Positions 46,484 through 57,029 of a DNA stretch of 64,000 nucleotides are shown here, in pieces. Under the pieces are notes generated by a model. It had not been told where the DNA came from. It did not search any database and was given only the letters and a program-made list of their open reading frames with translations. The DNA is from Weissella tructae (GTDB taxonomy: Bacteria > Bacillota > Bacilli > Lactobacillales > Lactobacillaceae). The stretch is from assembly GCF_000732905.1 (NCBI RefSeq), contig NZ_CP007588.1, positions 62,001 through 126,000 of the forward strand, given 5' to 3'. A program made the position numbers and the translations under genes. The stretch's first letter is position 1. The number at the start of each line of letters is the position of its first letter.

Positions 46484-47509
46484 ATGGCTGAACAATATAC
46501 AAACCTAAATGCAGCTGATTTCCAGTTGCTTCCGCAAAAGTCAACTGCGGACTTGGATGCAATTCAAACCAAAGATGTGAGTTTCCGTAAGGATGCTTGG
46601 CGTCGATTGAAGAAGAATAAGGGAGCCTTCATCTCATTGTGGGTTCTGATTGTGATTTTCTTTGCTGCCTTTGCGTCAGTGCCATATGCGACACCTGATG
46701 CGATTGCTAAGCAAGATGTGATGCAACAAAACTTGCCACCAAAGTTACCAGGAAATATTCCTGGTTTGGACGGTAAGGTTAAAGAAGGTGGCGAAGTTGT
46801 TGATAAGTACGAAGCAGCTGGTGTACCATCTGATACATTCTACCTATTTGGAACTGACCAATTTGGTCGTGACTTGTTCAAGCGTGTCCTATATGGAACA
46901 CGTATCTCACTAGAAGTTGCTTTGATAGCTGCTTTGATTGACTTGTTCATCGGGGTAACCTATGGAATCATCTCTGGATGGAATGGTGGCCGACTAGATA
47001 CGTTGATGCAACGTATTGTTGAAGTGCTATCATCAATTCCTAACTTGGTTATCTTCGTGTTGTTGATTTTGGTTATGCAACCAGGAATGTTCTCAATTGC
47101 GTTAGGAATTGGGTTGACGTCTTGGATTGGAATGTCCCGATTAGTCAGAGCCCGGGTGCTTTCAATTAAGGAGCAAGATTACATCTCTGCTGCGCGTACA
47201 TTAGGATCATCACCATGGCGTATTGGTGTACGTCACTTGATTCCAAACTTGTCATCAACAATTATTGTGCAATTGATGTTTACAATTCCATCAGCTATTT
47301 TCTTCGAAGCCTTGTTGTCATTTATCGGACTAGGAATTCCTATCCCTATGGCGTCACTTGGAACTTTGTTGAATGATGGAACTAAGGCATTCTTGTTCTA
47401 CCCTTACCAATTGGTTGTGCCAGCCGTGATTCTATCAATGATCATGATTGCCTTTAACTTACTTGGTGACGGATTACGAGATGCATTTGACCCACGAACA
47501 CGACGTTAG
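46484..47509 (+). CDS. oppC: Oligopeptide ABC permease OppC
   Basis: 341 residues. A cytoplasmic N-terminal extension of about 45 residues precedes the first membrane segment (FISLWVLIVIFFAAF). The EAA loop is AARTLGSSPWRIGVRHLIPN. AAAGGAGG precedes the ATG, 12 bases after the oppB stop. Confidence 0.95.
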   Translation: MAEQYTNLNAADFQLLPQKSTADLDAIQTKDVSFRKDAWRRLKKNKGAFISLWVLIVIFFAAFASVPYATPDAIAKQDVMQQNLPPKLPGNIPGLDGKVKEGGEVVDKYEAAGVPSDTFYLFGTDQFGRDLFKRVLYGTRISLEVALIAALIDLFIGVTYGIISGWNGGRLDTLMQRIVEVLSSIPNLVIFVLLILVMQPGMFSIALGIGLTSWIGMSRLVRARVLSIKEQDYISAARTLGSSPWRIGVRHLIPNLSSTIIVQLMFTIPSAIFFEALLSFIGLGIPIPMASLGTLLNDGTKAFLFYPYQLVVPAVILSMIMIAFNLLGDGLRDAFDPRTRR

Positions 47510-47518
47510 GAGGCCGAA

Positions 47519-48616
47519 ATGTCAGAACGTATTCTTGAAGTTGAAGATTTAAAAATTAATTTCCATACAGACAACGGTGAAGTCCAAGCGATTCGTGATA
47601 TTTCATTCGCGTTGAACAAAGGTGAAACACTAGCAATTGTTGGTGAATCTGGATCTGGAAAGTCTGTTACAACACGCGCCATCATGGGATTACTTGCCAA
47701 CAACTCAGAAGTTGTGAAGGGAAATATTACTTTTGATGGTCGTGAAATCATCCATATGGGTGAAAAGGAATTACAAAAGATTCGTGGTTCTGAAATTGCC
47801 ATGGTTTTCCAAGACCCAATGACATCATTGGACCCAACGATGAAAATCGGGATGCAAATTGCCGAACCATTGATTAAGCACCAAGGATTGTCACGTAAAG
47901 AAGCATTGGCACGTGCACTAGAAATGATGAAGGATGTTGGTATTCCAAATGCTGAAGAACATTTGAATGATTACCCACACCAATTTTCAGGTGGAATGCG
48001 TCAACGTATTGTTATCGCAATTGCATTGATCAACCGACCTGATATTCTAATTGCGGACGAACCAACAACAGCGTTGGACGTTACGATTCAAGCGCAAATT
48101 TTGGACTTGATGAAGGAAATTCAAGCTGAAACAGAGTCATCAATTATTTTCATTACCCACGACCTTGGTGTCGTAGCGGGAATGGCTGATCGTGTAGCCG
48201 TTATGTATGCTGGAAAGATTGTTGAAATTGGGACAATTGATGAAGTGTTTAACTTCCCACAACATCCATATACATGGGGATTGTTGAATTCAATGCCAAC
48301 TGTGGATACGCAAAGTGGGCAACTACAAGCAATTCCAGGAACGCCACCAGATTTGGTACACCCACCACATGGGGATGCCTTTGCGGCGCGTAATAAGTAT
48401 GCGTTGTCAATTGATAAGAAGGAACAACCACCTTACTTCCAATTAACACCAACTCATTTTGCAGCAACTTGGTTGTTGGACGAACGTGCACCTGAAGTAG
48501 AACTACCAGCGGAAATCCAAAAGCGTTGGGCTGCATATATTGCGGAAAACCCAGATGCTATGGCACAACGCGAAACGGCCAAGCCGGTTCGTTCAGACGC
48601 TATCTTAGCAGAATAG
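47519..48616 (+). CDS. oppD: Oligopeptide ABC ATPase OppD
   Basis: 365 residues. Walker A GESGSGKS, Walker B ILIADEPTTALD, signature FSGGMRQR, and the C-terminal oligopeptide-transporter domain from about 240. It pairs with OppF to power uptake. The C-terminal 60 residues, rich in Glu and Ala, run past the usual OppD end. Confidence 0.95.
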   Translation: MSERILEVEDLKINFHTDNGEVQAIRDISFALNKGETLAIVGESGSGKSVTTRAIMGLLANNSEVVKGNITFDGREIIHMGEKELQKIRGSEIAMVFQDPMTSLDPTMKIGMQIAEPLIKHQGLSRKEALARALEMMKDVGIPNAEEHLNDYPHQFSGGMRQRIVIAIALINRPDILIADEPTTALDVTIQAQILDLMKEIQAETESSIIFITHDLGVVAGMADRVAVMYAGKIVEIGTIDEVFNFPQHPYTWGLLNSMPTVDTQSGQLQAIPGTPPDLVHPPHGDAFAARNKYALSIDKKEQPPYFQLTPTHFAATWLLDERAPEVELPAEIQKRWAAYIAENPDAMAQRETAKPVRSDAILAE

Positions 48617-48626
48617 GAGAGACGCG

Positions 48627-49577
48627 ATGGCAGAAGAAAAGAAGAAGTTGATTGAAGTTAAGAATGTTGACATTACATTCAACGCCGGGCGTAAAAATGA
48701 AACGAAGGCTGTTCAAAATGTATCCTTTGATATTTACGAAGGGGAAACGTTTGGATTGGTTGGAGAATCAGGTTCTGGTAAGACAACTATCGGTCGTGCA
48801 ATTATGAAATTGCAACCAATTTCTGGGGGGCAAATTTTGTCTAAGGGACAAGATATTGCGACGATTAAGAAAAAGGCAGATCGTAAGGCGTTTAATAAGC
48901 AAGCGCAAATGATTTTTCAAGATCCGCAAGCCTCATTGGACTTGCGAATGAAGGTTAAAGACATTGTTGCTGAAGGAGTAGACGCCAATAACATGGCTCG
49001 TAGCTCAGAAGAACGTGATGAAATTGTGGCAAAGCAATTGGAAACAGTTGGTTTGAATAAAGAACATGCTAATCGTTACCCCCATGAATTTTCTGGAGGA
49101 CAACGTCAACGTATCGGTATTGCTCGTGCGTTAGCGATGGAGCCACAATTTATTATTGCGGACGAACCAATTTCTGCCTTGGACGTTTCGATTCAAGCGC
49201 AAGTGGTTAATCTGATGCAAGACTTACAAAAGAAGAAGAAATTGACGTATTTGTTTATTGCGCATGATCTTTCAATGGTTAAGTATATTTCTGACCGAAT
49301 TGGTGTCTTGCACTGGGGACAAATGCTTGAAATTGGTCCTGCGGATGAAATTTACGATCACCCACTACACGATTACACACGCTCATTGTTGAGTGCTATT
49401 CCGGTGCCGGACCCGGCCGTGGAGAAAGCGCGTGTGCCATTGGTTTACGATGCAAGTCGTGAAACAGACGGACAAAAGCGTGAACTAGTTGAAATTGCAC
49501 CAGGACACTTTGTGTCTGCGACACCAGAAGAAATTCCGATGTATGAAGAACGTGCACGTGAAGCTGGTTTGATCTAA
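48627..49577 (+). CDS. oppF: Oligopeptide ABC ATPase OppF
   Basis: 316 residues. Walker A GESGSGKTT, Walker B FIIADEPISALD, signature FSGGQRQR, and the C-terminal Opp domain. Last gene of the operon, followed by the terminator at 49583. Confidence 0.95.
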   Translation: MAEEKKKLIEVKNVDITFNAGRKNETKAVQNVSFDIYEGETFGLVGESGSGKTTIGRAIMKLQPISGGQILSKGQDIATIKKKADRKAFNKQAQMIFQDPQASLDLRMKVKDIVAEGVDANNMARSSEERDEIVAKQLETVGLNKEHANRYPHEFSGGQRQRIGIARALAMEPQFIIADEPISALDVSIQAQVVNLMQDLQKKKKLTYLFIAHDLSMVKYISDRIGVLHWGQMLEIGPADEIYDHPLHDYTRSLLSAIPVPDPAVEKARVPLVYDASRETDGQKRELVEIAPGHFVSATPEEIPMYEERAREAGLI

Positions 49578-49582
49578 TCAAA

Positions 49583-49612
49583 AAGCACTATCCGCGAGGG
49601 TAGTGCTTTTTT
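49583..49612 (+). terminator. Terminator after oppF
   Basis: AAGCACTATCC/GGGTAGTGCTT with a GCGA loop, then T. Confidence 0.92.
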
Positions 49613-49681
49613 GTGTCCACCTTTTGTTTCGTGGTATAATATTCGTTAATATAAAACACGATAGTAAGGAGTCATATTCTA

Positions 49682-51718
49682 GTGAAAACAGAAAAGAAAA
49701 AAACAGAATTGCCACTCGTGTTTCAGAACAGAAAATTAACTTTTGTTGCACTATTAGTTGCACTATTGGGGATTATTGGTGTTGTACTTGCCTTTATGAT
49801 CAGCTGGATTATTGGTGCCGTGTGGGTTGTTATTGTACTGGGTGCTTTGGCAATTATTTTTTACACATTAAAAGATGTTAGTGAAGATACAAGTAACTAT
49901 ATTAGTAATTTGTCATATCGTGTGGAGCGTGGTGAACAAGAAGCGACGTTGCAAATGCCGGTGGGGATTTTGCTTTACAACGATAAAGGTTATATCAATT
50001 GGGTAAATCCGTGTCTGCAAGCGTGGGCAGGTAAAGACTATTTGGTAGGGGAACAACTAGATGTTGTATCTCCTGAGATGGTTAAAAATATTGATAAGTG
50101 GATTGAAACGCGCGACAAACAGGCTAATGGTGATGATTTGCCATTGGAACTATTTGATAAGCAATTCAAGATGCGTGTGCAGACAGATATTAAAGCAGTC
50201 TATCTATTTGATGTTTCCGAAAACGTCGAATTACAACAAACATTATCCGATCAACAATTGATGGTGGGACAAGTGTCTGTTGATAATTACGCGGAAGTAA
50301 GTGAGCGTCTAAATGATACGGATGCATCAGCATTACGTACATTTGTGACGCGTTCATTAACAACTTGGATGGCTGGGCATGATATTTATACACGTCGAAT
50401 TACGGCAGATAAGTATATGTTAATTGGGTATCAAAAGGGATTAAATGAAGCCGCGGAAGATAAATTCACCATTTTAGACAATGTTCGTGAAGCAACTTCT
50501 GCACAGAACATGCCTGTTACCTTGAGTATGGGGATTTCATATGGTGATATCTCAATTGATAAATTGGCAACCGAAGCACAATCTAATTTGGATTTGGCCT
50601 TGGGACGTGGTGGAGATCAGGTTGTTATTAAATCTGATGATTCAGATGCACAGTTCTTTGGTGGAACGACTAATCCAATGGCAAAGCGTACGCGTGTCCG
50701 TGCCCGTGTTATCTCACAAGCATTAGGAGATCTAATTAGTCATGCGGACCAGGTGTTCATTATGGGACACATCAGGCCAGACATGGATTCATTTGGAGCT
50801 GCCTTAGGGGTAAGACGTATTGCAACGATGCATAATCGTCCGGCATGGGTTGTATACGATGAAAATGACGCTGCTCATTCTGATATCCAGCTGTTGTTAA
50901 AGGAAGTTAAAGAAGAAGAGGGTGAAGATTACGCTATTTTGTCTTCAAGTGAGGCAATGGCGCAATTAACATCGCACAGTTTGTTAATCATGGTTGATCA
51001 TTCAAAGCCATCAATCACCGAAAGTACCGATGTTTATGATGCTTTGGAAGATAATGTGGTCGTGATCGATCATCATCGTCGAGGTGAAGAATTCCCTACC
51101 CAAGCACAATTGGTTTATGTGGAATCTTATGCTTCATCAACAGCTGAGTTGGTGACAGAATTGTTCGAATACCAACCTAATAATGTTCGTGGATTAACGC
51201 GCATCGAATCAACGTCATTATTGGCGGGGATTCAAATTGATACAAAGTCATTCACGGTTAGTACTGGAACACGTACGTTTGATGCGGCGAGTTATTTGCG
51301 TTCAGTTGGGGCAGATGGTCGTTTGATTCAAAAGTTCATGAAGGAATCATTGGAATCTTATCGTGATAGGTCACATTTGATTGAGCGTGTAAGTTTGCGC
51401 GACCAAGCAGCCGTTGTTATCGGTGAAGATGATGTGAAGTACGATTCAGTTATTGCAGCGCAAACCGCCGATGAATTGATGCAATTGATTGGGGTTCACG
51501 CATCTTATGTCATCACACGTCGTGACGATCAAACCGTTGCCATTTCTGCGCGTTCAGATAGTACAGAAAATGTACAAGTTGTCATGGAAAAGTTGGGTGG
51601 CGGTGGTCACTTAAATAACGCGGCAACACAAATGCAAAACATTTCAGTTGAAGAAGCATATACGCAATTAACTGCAATCTTAGATGAGCAAAATAAGCCA
51701 TCTAGTGATGCAGAGTAG
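49682..51718 (+). CDS. gdpP: Cyclic-di-AMP phosphodiesterase GdpP
   Basis: 678 residues from a GTG with AAGGAG 9 bases upstream. Two membrane helices (about 20-65), a PAS-like region, a degenerate GGDEF domain (about 175-300), then the DHH-DHHA1 catalytic part: H363, D367 and D369 in [10 protein letters not shown]463-H464-H465, and [10 protein letters not shown] near the end. It hydrolyses c-di-AMP to pApA and so controls potassium, osmotic and wall stress. gdpP-rplI-dnaB is the conserved order. Confidence 0.96.
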   Translation: MKTEKKKTELPLVFQNRKLTFVALLVALLGIIGVVLAFMISWIIGAVWVVIVLGALAIIFYTLKDVSEDTSNYISNLSYRVERGEQEATLQMPVGILLYNDKGYINWVNPCLQAWAGKDYLVGEQLDVVSPEMVKNIDKWIETRDKQANGDDLPLELFDKQFKMRVQTDIKAVYLFDVSENVELQQTLSDQQLMVGQVSVDNYAEVSERLNDTDASALRTFVTRSLTTWMAGHDIYTRRITADKYMLIGYQKGLNEAAEDKFTILDNVREATSAQNMPVTLSMGISYGDISIDKLATEAQSNLDLALGRGGDQVVIKSDDSDAQFFGGTTNPMAKRTRVRARVISQALGDLISHADQVFIMGHIRPDMDSFGAALGVRRIATMHNRPAWVVYDENDAAHSDIQLLLKEVKEEEGEDYAILSSSEAMAQLTSHSLLIMVDHSKPSITESTDVYDALEDNVVVIDHHRRGEEFPTQAQLVYVESYASSTAELVTELFEYQPNNVRGLTRIESTSLLAGIQIDTKSFTVSTGTRTFDAASYLRSVGADGRLIQKFMKESLESYRDRSHLIERVSLRDQAAVVIGEDDVKYDSVIAAQTADELMQLIGVHASYVITRRDDQTVAISARSDSTENVQVVMEKLGGGGHLNNAATQMQNISVEEAYTQLTAILDEQNKPSSDAE

Positions 51719-51732
51719 AAGGAGATAGTATT

Positions 51733-52185
51733 ATGAAGGTTATTTTTTTGGAAGATGTTAAGGGTCGTGGTAAGAAGGGTGAAGTTAAGGATGTTCCTGA
51801 TGGATACGCCAACAACTTCTTGATTAAGAACAAGAAGGCTGAGCCTGCAACAAAGCAAAATGTGTCAGCTAGCCAAGGTAAGAAGAAGGCGCATGATCGC
51901 GAATTAGCCGAAGAAAAGGCTGAAGCGCAAACATTGAAGGAACGTCTAGAAGCTGAAGATGTTGTCGTTGAAATGCAAGCTAAGGCTGGAACAGACGGAC
52001 GTTTGTTCGGTGCTATTTCATCAAAGCAAGTTGTTGAAGCTGCCAACAAGCAATTGGGGATTAAGCTAGACAAGCGTAAGATGGATATGAAGGAACCAAT
52101 CAAAGCGTTGGGATACCGTACTATCAGCATTAAGTTGCACAAAGATGTTGATGCTGACTTGCGTGTGCACGTATCAGAAGCATAA
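51733..52185 (+). CDS. rplI: 50S ribosomal protein L9
   Basis: 150 residues, with the usual [19 protein letters not shown] start and YANNFLI, a long central helix and C-terminal domain. It binds 23S rRNA and helps keep the frame. Between gdpP and dnaB. Confidence 0.98.
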   Translation: MKVIFLEDVKGRGKKGEVKDVPDGYANNFLIKNKKAEPATKQNVSASQGKKKAHDRELAEEKAEAQTLKERLEAEDVVVEMQAKAGTDGRLFGAISSKQVVEAANKQLGIKLDKRKMDMKEPIKALGYRTISIKLHKDVDADLRVHVSEA

Positions 52186-52218
52186 AACATCAGATAAATA
52201 GCGCCTGAAGGAGAGAAC

Positions 52219-53640
52219 ATGATGGCTGACTTTGCAAATTCCCCAGTTAATGGGGCGCCGCATGATTTAAACGCGGAACAAGCCGTATTGGGCTCAATTT
52301 TTATTTCAACTGATCCAACCGATTTGATTGCGCAAATCTCAACAACATTAGCGCCGGAAGATTTTTTCCAAACGAGTCACCGTTTGATTTACGCGGCGAT
52401 GTTAAGTTTGGATGCGAACCAATCATCTGTTGATGTTATCTCTGTTAATAATGAATTAGACCGTATTGGCCAACAAGAGAATGCAGGTGGTATCACATAT
52501 CTGACTGAATTAGCAGGTGTTGTGCCTATTGCAAGTAATGCACCTTACTATGCCGAAATTGTTAAGGAGAAATCTGTCCGCCGAAACTTGATTGATACTT
52601 TGCAAGATGGAACGCAAGGTTCGTATGAGGGGATGTCTAGCGTTGAAGACTTGGTTGCTGATATCAGTACTAAGTTGGACACGTTGGGGTCTGGTGGTGC
52701 GACAGCTGACTTTAAAAACATTCGTGATGTTGCGGAACGTTCATTCCAACAAATTGAACAAAATTCGCGTACAAACGACCCAATTACAGGGTTGGCATCA
52801 GGATATCCAGCATTAGATGCATTAACAACAGGTTTCCATGGTGGTGAAATGATCATTGTGGCGGCACGTCCTGCCGTTGGTAAGACAGCGTTTGTCTTGA
52901 ATATCGCGCAAAAAGTAGCAGTAGCAAACAATGACTTACCGGTTGTTGTGTTTTCACTTGAAATGCCAGATACATCATTGGTTAATCGTATGTTGGCCGC
53001 TGAAGGGAATATTAATTCCCAGAACATGCGTACAGGTCAATTAGCTGATGATGAATGGCGAAACTTGACTGTCGCAATGGGGACGTTATCAAACACGAAA
53101 ATCTTTATCGACGACACTGCCGGAATTAAAGTTACGGAGATTCGTTCTAAATTACGTCGTTTGCAAAAGAAAGAAGGTCAGCTAGGGCTGGTTATTATCG
53201 ATTATTTGCAATTGATTGAAGGAACTGGATCAGAAGGTCGTCAACAAGAAGTGTCTGCCATTTCTCGTGCAATTAAGAAGATGGCTATGGAATTAGATGT
53301 ACCGATTATTGCATTGTCACAGCTATCACGTAGTGTGGAACAACGTCAGGACAAGCGTCCGATGCTTTCTGATATTCGTGAATCTGGATCAATTGAACAA
53401 GACGCCGACATTGTGGCATTCTTATATCGTGAAGACTATTATGAAAATGCCAATGATGACGACGATAATCAATCTGACCCGCGTGATGATGAACAAGCGG
53501 ATGTCGGTGAAATTGAAGTTATTTTAGAAAAGAACCGTTCTGGTGCGCGTGGAACAGCTCGCTTGTTGTTTGTTAAGTCATACAATAAGTTTTCAAATAT
53601 TGAATACCGCGCAGATGAAATGGGCAATAATTTTGGATAG
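52219..53640 (+). CDS. dnaB: Replicative DNA helicase DnaB
   Basis: 473 residues. The N-terminal helical domain begins PHDLNAEQAVLGSIF. The RecA-like motor has Walker A with K222 (RPAVGKTAF), VFSLEMP and VIIDYLQLI. It unwinds DNA at the replication fork (called DnaC in B. subtilis). AAGGAGA precedes the ATG. A 15-bp hairpin follows the gene. Confidence 0.97.
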   Translation: MMADFANSPVNGAPHDLNAEQAVLGSIFISTDPTDLIAQISTTLAPEDFFQTSHRLIYAAMLSLDANQSSVDVISVNNELDRIGQQENAGGITYLTELAGVVPIASNAPYYAEIVKEKSVRRNLIDTLQDGTQGSYEGMSSVEDLVADISTKLDTLGSGGATADFKNIRDVAERSFQQIEQNSRTNDPITGLASGYPALDALTTGFHGGEMIIVAARPAVGKTAFVLNIAQKVAVANNDLPVVVFSLEMPDTSLVNRMLAAEGNINSQNMRTGQLADDEWRNLTVAMGTLSNTKIFIDDTAGIKVTEIRSKLRRLQKKEGQLGLVIIDYLQLIEGTGSEGRQQEVSAISRAIKKMAMELDVPIIALSQLSRSVEQRQDKRPMLSDIRESGSIEQDADIVAFLYREDYYENANDDDDNQSDPRDDEQADVGEIEVILEKNRSGARGTARLLFVKSYNKFSNIEYRADEMGNNFG

Positions 53641-53642
53641 AT

Positions 53643-53680
53643 GAGTCAGTTAAAAGGAAATCCTTTTAGCTGATTCTTTA
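53643..53680 (+). terminator. Probable terminator after dnaB
   Basis: A long imperfect stem (TCAGTTAAAAGG/CCTTTTAGCTGA) ends in a short TTTAG, so it is a weaker terminator. Confidence 0.6.
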
Positions 53681-53695
53681 GTTAGGAGGTTCTGT

Positions 53696-54892
53696 ATGCA
53701 AAAACAAGGAATGAATATTAAGTGGTTATTGATTGCCAGTTTTATTAATAATTTTGCCTTTGGTTTTATTTGGCCAGTTGCCACAGTTTATTTACATAAT
53801 GAATTGAAACAAAGTTTGGTTATTGTTGGTTGGGTAATGCTAGCCAATGCTGTTGGGCAAGCAATTGGGTCATTAGTTAGTGGTCAATTGTTTGATCGTT
53901 TCCATCCGTACCGTTTGATTCAGGGTGGTGTGATTGCGATGATTGCCCTACAAGTGTTTTTCATGTTCCAACATGGTTGGCCATTCTATGCGCTTAATTT
54001 GACGCTAGCTGGTTTCTTAGGTGGTTGGAATATGGCGTTGATTAATGCATACGGAACACGTGTGATTAATCATGATGGACGTTTCGTGTTTAACATGTTG
54101 TATTTCACTAATAACTTTGGAATGGTGTTTGCCACTGCCTTAGTTGGTGTGATTTTCCCACTAGGGATTACATGGTTGTTCCTGTTAGCCTTGGTGCTAT
54201 ATATTGCCTTGCTGTTTGTCATCAAGACGAAATTCAACTTGCCGTTTGAGAAGCATGAAACACAGCAAGATGAAAAACCAGCAACGTTACCACGGTGGAA
54301 TCTACGATTGATTTATACGGCGGTCTTTGCCTTGGTTGTACTGTGGATTGCCTATTCACAATGGCTAGGTAATCTATCGGTGTACATGACAAATGATTTG
54401 AATTTGCCGTTGTGGCAATATTCATTGTTGTGGACAATTAATGGTGTGTTGATTGTGGTTGTTCAATTATTGATGAACATCTTCAATGTATCAGCTAGTC
54501 GTACAGCGATGTGGGTACAAATTTTTGGTGGACTAATTATGTTTGGATTGGCATTCTTGATTTTGCCGTTCGTACAAACATTTAATGGGTTTGCCATTGC
54601 AATGATTATTACGACATTAGGTGAAGTAACCGCGTTTCCAATGATTCCAGCGTTGATTAATGAGTTGACGCCGGCGTCACTAAAAGGACGTTATCAAGGA
54701 TTGGCCGCTGCTGCACCATCAATTGGGCGTGCAATTGGACCTTTGCTAGGTGGATTGGTGATTGAAAAGCAAGGATATTACTTGTTATTCTTTGGTGGAT
54801 CAGGACTAGTATTCATCGCCTTTTTGATTATCTTAGCGACAATGATTATTGGTTACCCAAAGGTCACTAATTACGGAACCGGAACGGAATAG
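53696..54892 (+). CDS. MFS transporter (drug-efflux type)
   Basis: 398 residues, 12 hydrophobic segments. The loop 2-3 signature is GSLVSGQLFDRFHPYR and the second-half match is LTPASLKGRYQGLA. These fit multidrug-efflux MFS proteins; no substrate can be given. TTAGGAGG precedes the ATG. The FUSC-like gene starts 11 bases after the stop. Confidence 0.88.
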   Translation: MQKQGMNIKWLLIASFINNFAFGFIWPVATVYLHNELKQSLVIVGWVMLANAVGQAIGSLVSGQLFDRFHPYRLIQGGVIAMIALQVFFMFQHGWPFYALNLTLAGFLGGWNMALINAYGTRVINHDGRFVFNMLYFTNNFGMVFATALVGVIFPLGITWLFLLALVLYIALLFVIKTKFNLPFEKHETQQDEKPATLPRWNLRLIYTAVFALVVLWIAYSQWLGNLSVYMTNDLNLPLWQYSLLWTINGVLIVVVQLLMNIFNVSASRTAMWVQIFGGLIMFGLAFLILPFVQTFNGFAIAMIITTLGEVTAFPMIPALINELTPASLKGRYQGLAAAAPSIGRAIGPLLGGLVIEKQGYYLLFFGGSGLVFIAFLIILATMIIGYPKVTNYGTGTE

Positions 54893-54903
54893 GAGAATTT
54901 CTC

Positions 54904-55482
54904 ATGACAGTAGGGCGTTTTCGCTTTGGTATGCGAACATTAAAGACAGGATTATCAGTGATGGTAATCGTGATTTTCTTTTTAGTGTTTCAACGTGGTA
55001 ATCCTATGATTGCCTGTTTATCAGCTGTCTTTTCGTTGCGTCAAGATTTTGAATCAACCCTTACTTTTGGAGTGTCTCGTGTTATTGCCAATATTATAGG
55101 TGGGGCATGCTCGATTGCTTATCTAGTGATTTGGCAGGCCACTAATCAAGCTGATTGGGCGGAAATTGTTTTCATTCCATTGCTATTGATGATTGTGATT
55201 ATTATTAATGATGGCATCAACAATAAAACAGGGATTATTGGTGCCTCCGCTGCCTTTTTGATGATTGCGTTTACGTTACCACCAGATGGTGATTTTATGT
55301 ATGCGGTTGCCCGTGTTGTGGACACTTTTATCGGACTGGCTGCAGCAATTGTGATGAATATCGGGGTACACCCACATAAGTCAGCTGAAACTCACGCGCA
55401 GTTAAGTGAAACGGTTCGTGCAGCAGAAGCTGAATTGAAAGCCGATATGGCGTCGTTTAAACAACAAGAAGATGGCGAATAA
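54904..55482 (+). CDS. FUSC / aromatic acid exporter family membrane protein
   Basis: 192 residues, several membrane helices, then a short helical tail (SETHAQLSETVRAAEAELKADM). The core matches the short ArAE/FUSC family, proposed aromatic-acid or small-molecule exporters. It lies in the same transcript as the MFS gene. Substrate unknown. Confidence 0.82.
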   Translation: MTVGRFRFGMRTLKTGLSVMVIVIFFLVFQRGNPMIACLSAVFSLRQDFESTLTFGVSRVIANIIGGACSIAYLVIWQATNQADWAEIVFIPLLLMIVIIINDGINNKTGIIGASAAFLMIAFTLPPDGDFMYAVARVVDTFIGLAAAIVMNIGVHPHKSAETHAQLSETVRAAEAELKADMASFKQQEDGE

Positions 55483-55534
55483 TGGAGTATGTCAAACAGA
55501 CGGTTTCATGGTGATGATTGGAAATTGAATCAAT

Positions 55535-55571
55535 AAAAAAGCCTTAAGTGAAAACTTAAGGGCTTTTTTAT
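55535..55571. terminator. Bidirectional terminator between the FUSC gene and the YbaN gene
   Basis: A GCCTTAAGT/ACTTAAGGGC stem with GAAA loop lies between A-rich and T-rich arms, and serves both convergent genes. Confidence 0.88.
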
Positions 55572-55954
55572 TAGTGATTACGGAACCAGTTGTTCATGAA
55601 CCAACCACGATAGAAACCTTCCATACTAATGATTTGGGATAGTGAACATCCGATTAGGACAACACGTAGCCAAAGTTTCGGAACTAGGAAGAATGGGATG
55701 GCCATAAAGGCGGCAGAAAATATGTAAATCATGATTCGCTTATTTTGTGATAATTCTCGGTGATAAACCCCTTGAACTACATACTCTTGATAGTATTTAT
55801 TGGCTTTTAACCAAGCTAGTAAACGTGGTGATGAGCGAGTCCAACAAAAGGCTGCTAGGACATAGAATCCGGTTGTGGGGATACCAGGAATCCAAATAGC
55901 AGCTGTTCCAATTCCGAATGCAATGCATCCGAATAGGATATAAAGATAGCGCAT
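55571..55954 (-). CDS. YbaN / DUF454 family inner-membrane protein
   Basis: 127 residues, minus strand. Hydrophobic N-terminus (YLYILFGCIAFGIGTAAIWIPGIPTTGFYVLAAFCW) with the conserved PGIPTTGF motif, then an HRELSQNKR stretch and a second pair of helices. DUF454 proteins have no known function. A GGAGACT site precedes the ATG. Confidence 0.87.
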   Translation of the reverse strand: MRYLYILFGCIAFGIGTAAIWIPGIPTTGFYVLAAFCWTRSSPRLLAWLKANKYYQEYVVQGVYHRELSQNKRIMIYIFSAAFMAIPFFLVPKLWLRVVLIGCSLSQIISMEGFYRGWFMNNWFRNH

Positions 55955-56153
55955 TGATGAGTCTCCTTACTGAAAATACGTCGTAGCGTCTATCATATCC
56001 TACTTAGAATGTGGTTGTAAAGTTTTTCACATTGTGAATGCCGGAGAACTGAACGCAGGCGATAGTTCGTATTGATGGACTAGCTATTTCGCTTCGCTCC
56101 GACAATTGCTATAATTAGCGTAAGTAGATATTTAACAAGAAAGGGATAGCGGG

Positions 56154-57011
56154 ATGGAAGTGTTGGAGCGAGCATACGCTAAATTGAATATTAGTTTAGA
56201 TACACCGTTTATTCATAATGATGGTCAACATGAATGGGATATGTTGATGGTGTCAATTGATTTAGCTGACACCGTTATAATCAAAACAACGGATGAGCAT
56301 CAACAAATCCGTGTAGAGTCAACGAGTGGTTTGTTGCCTTTGAATGAAAAGAATCTCGCTTATCAAGCTGCGATGTTAATGCGTGAATACGCACAAGAAG
56401 CAGCTGGTGTGGAGATTCATATCGATAAGCGTATTCCAGTAGCAGCTGGTATGGGTGGTGGTTCATCAGATGCGGCTGCCGTATTACGTGGTTTGAATAA
56501 AATTTGGGAGCTGGGTCTAAGTAATGCTGAGTTAGCAGAAATTGGACTGAAAGTTGATGCGGATGTCCCATACTGTGTTTATAGTCGACCTGCGTTGGTT
56601 ACAGGGCGTGGAGAAATTGTGACACCGTTAGAAACTAAATTTCCGTCACTTTGGTGTGTTGTATCAAAGCCAAACATCAGTGTGTCGACACCTAAGATTC
56701 TGAAGATGATTGATTATGACAATCTAGATCATGGGGACATGACCGCTTTGATGGATAATGTTTTGACGGGTCAATTATCAGGTATTTATGAGACAATGTT
56801 CAATGTCTTAGAACCAATTACGACAGCCAAATACCCTGAAATTAAGACGCTTAAGGATAAGATGGTTAAATTTGGGGCACCTGTTGTCCAGATGTCCGGA
56901 ACAGGGCCAACAGTCTTCGCTTTGACTGACAAAGAATCCAAAGCGAAGCGTATTTATAATGGTGTTCGTGGTTTTGTACAAGAAACGTACGTTACACACA
57001 TCATTCAATAA
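56154..57011 (+). CDS. ispE: 4-diphosphocytidyl-2-C-methyl-D-erythritol kinase
   Basis: 285 residues, GHMP kinase family. N-terminal ERAYAKLNISLDT and the ATP-binding glycine loop PVAAGMGGGSSDAAAVLRG near 95-112. In organisms with the MEP route it phosphorylates CDP-ME in isoprenoid synthesis. Lactic acid bacteria usually use mevalonate but often keep this gene, so its true role may differ. An extended -10 TTGCTATAAT lies at 56107-56115. Confidence 0.9.
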   Translation: MEVLERAYAKLNISLDTPFIHNDGQHEWDMLMVSIDLADTVIIKTTDEHQQIRVESTSGLLPLNEKNLAYQAAMLMREYAQEAAGVEIHIDKRIPVAAGMGGGSSDAAAVLRGLNKIWELGLSNAELAEIGLKVDADVPYCVYSRPALVTGRGEIVTPLETKFPSLWCVVSKPNISVSTPKILKMIDYDNLDHGDMTALMDNVLTGQLSGIYETMFNVLEPITTAKYPEIKTLKDKMVKFGAPVVQMSGTGPTVFALTDKESKAKRIYNGVRGFVQETYVTHIIQ

Positions 57012-57029
57012 GAAAAACGGAGAATTATC

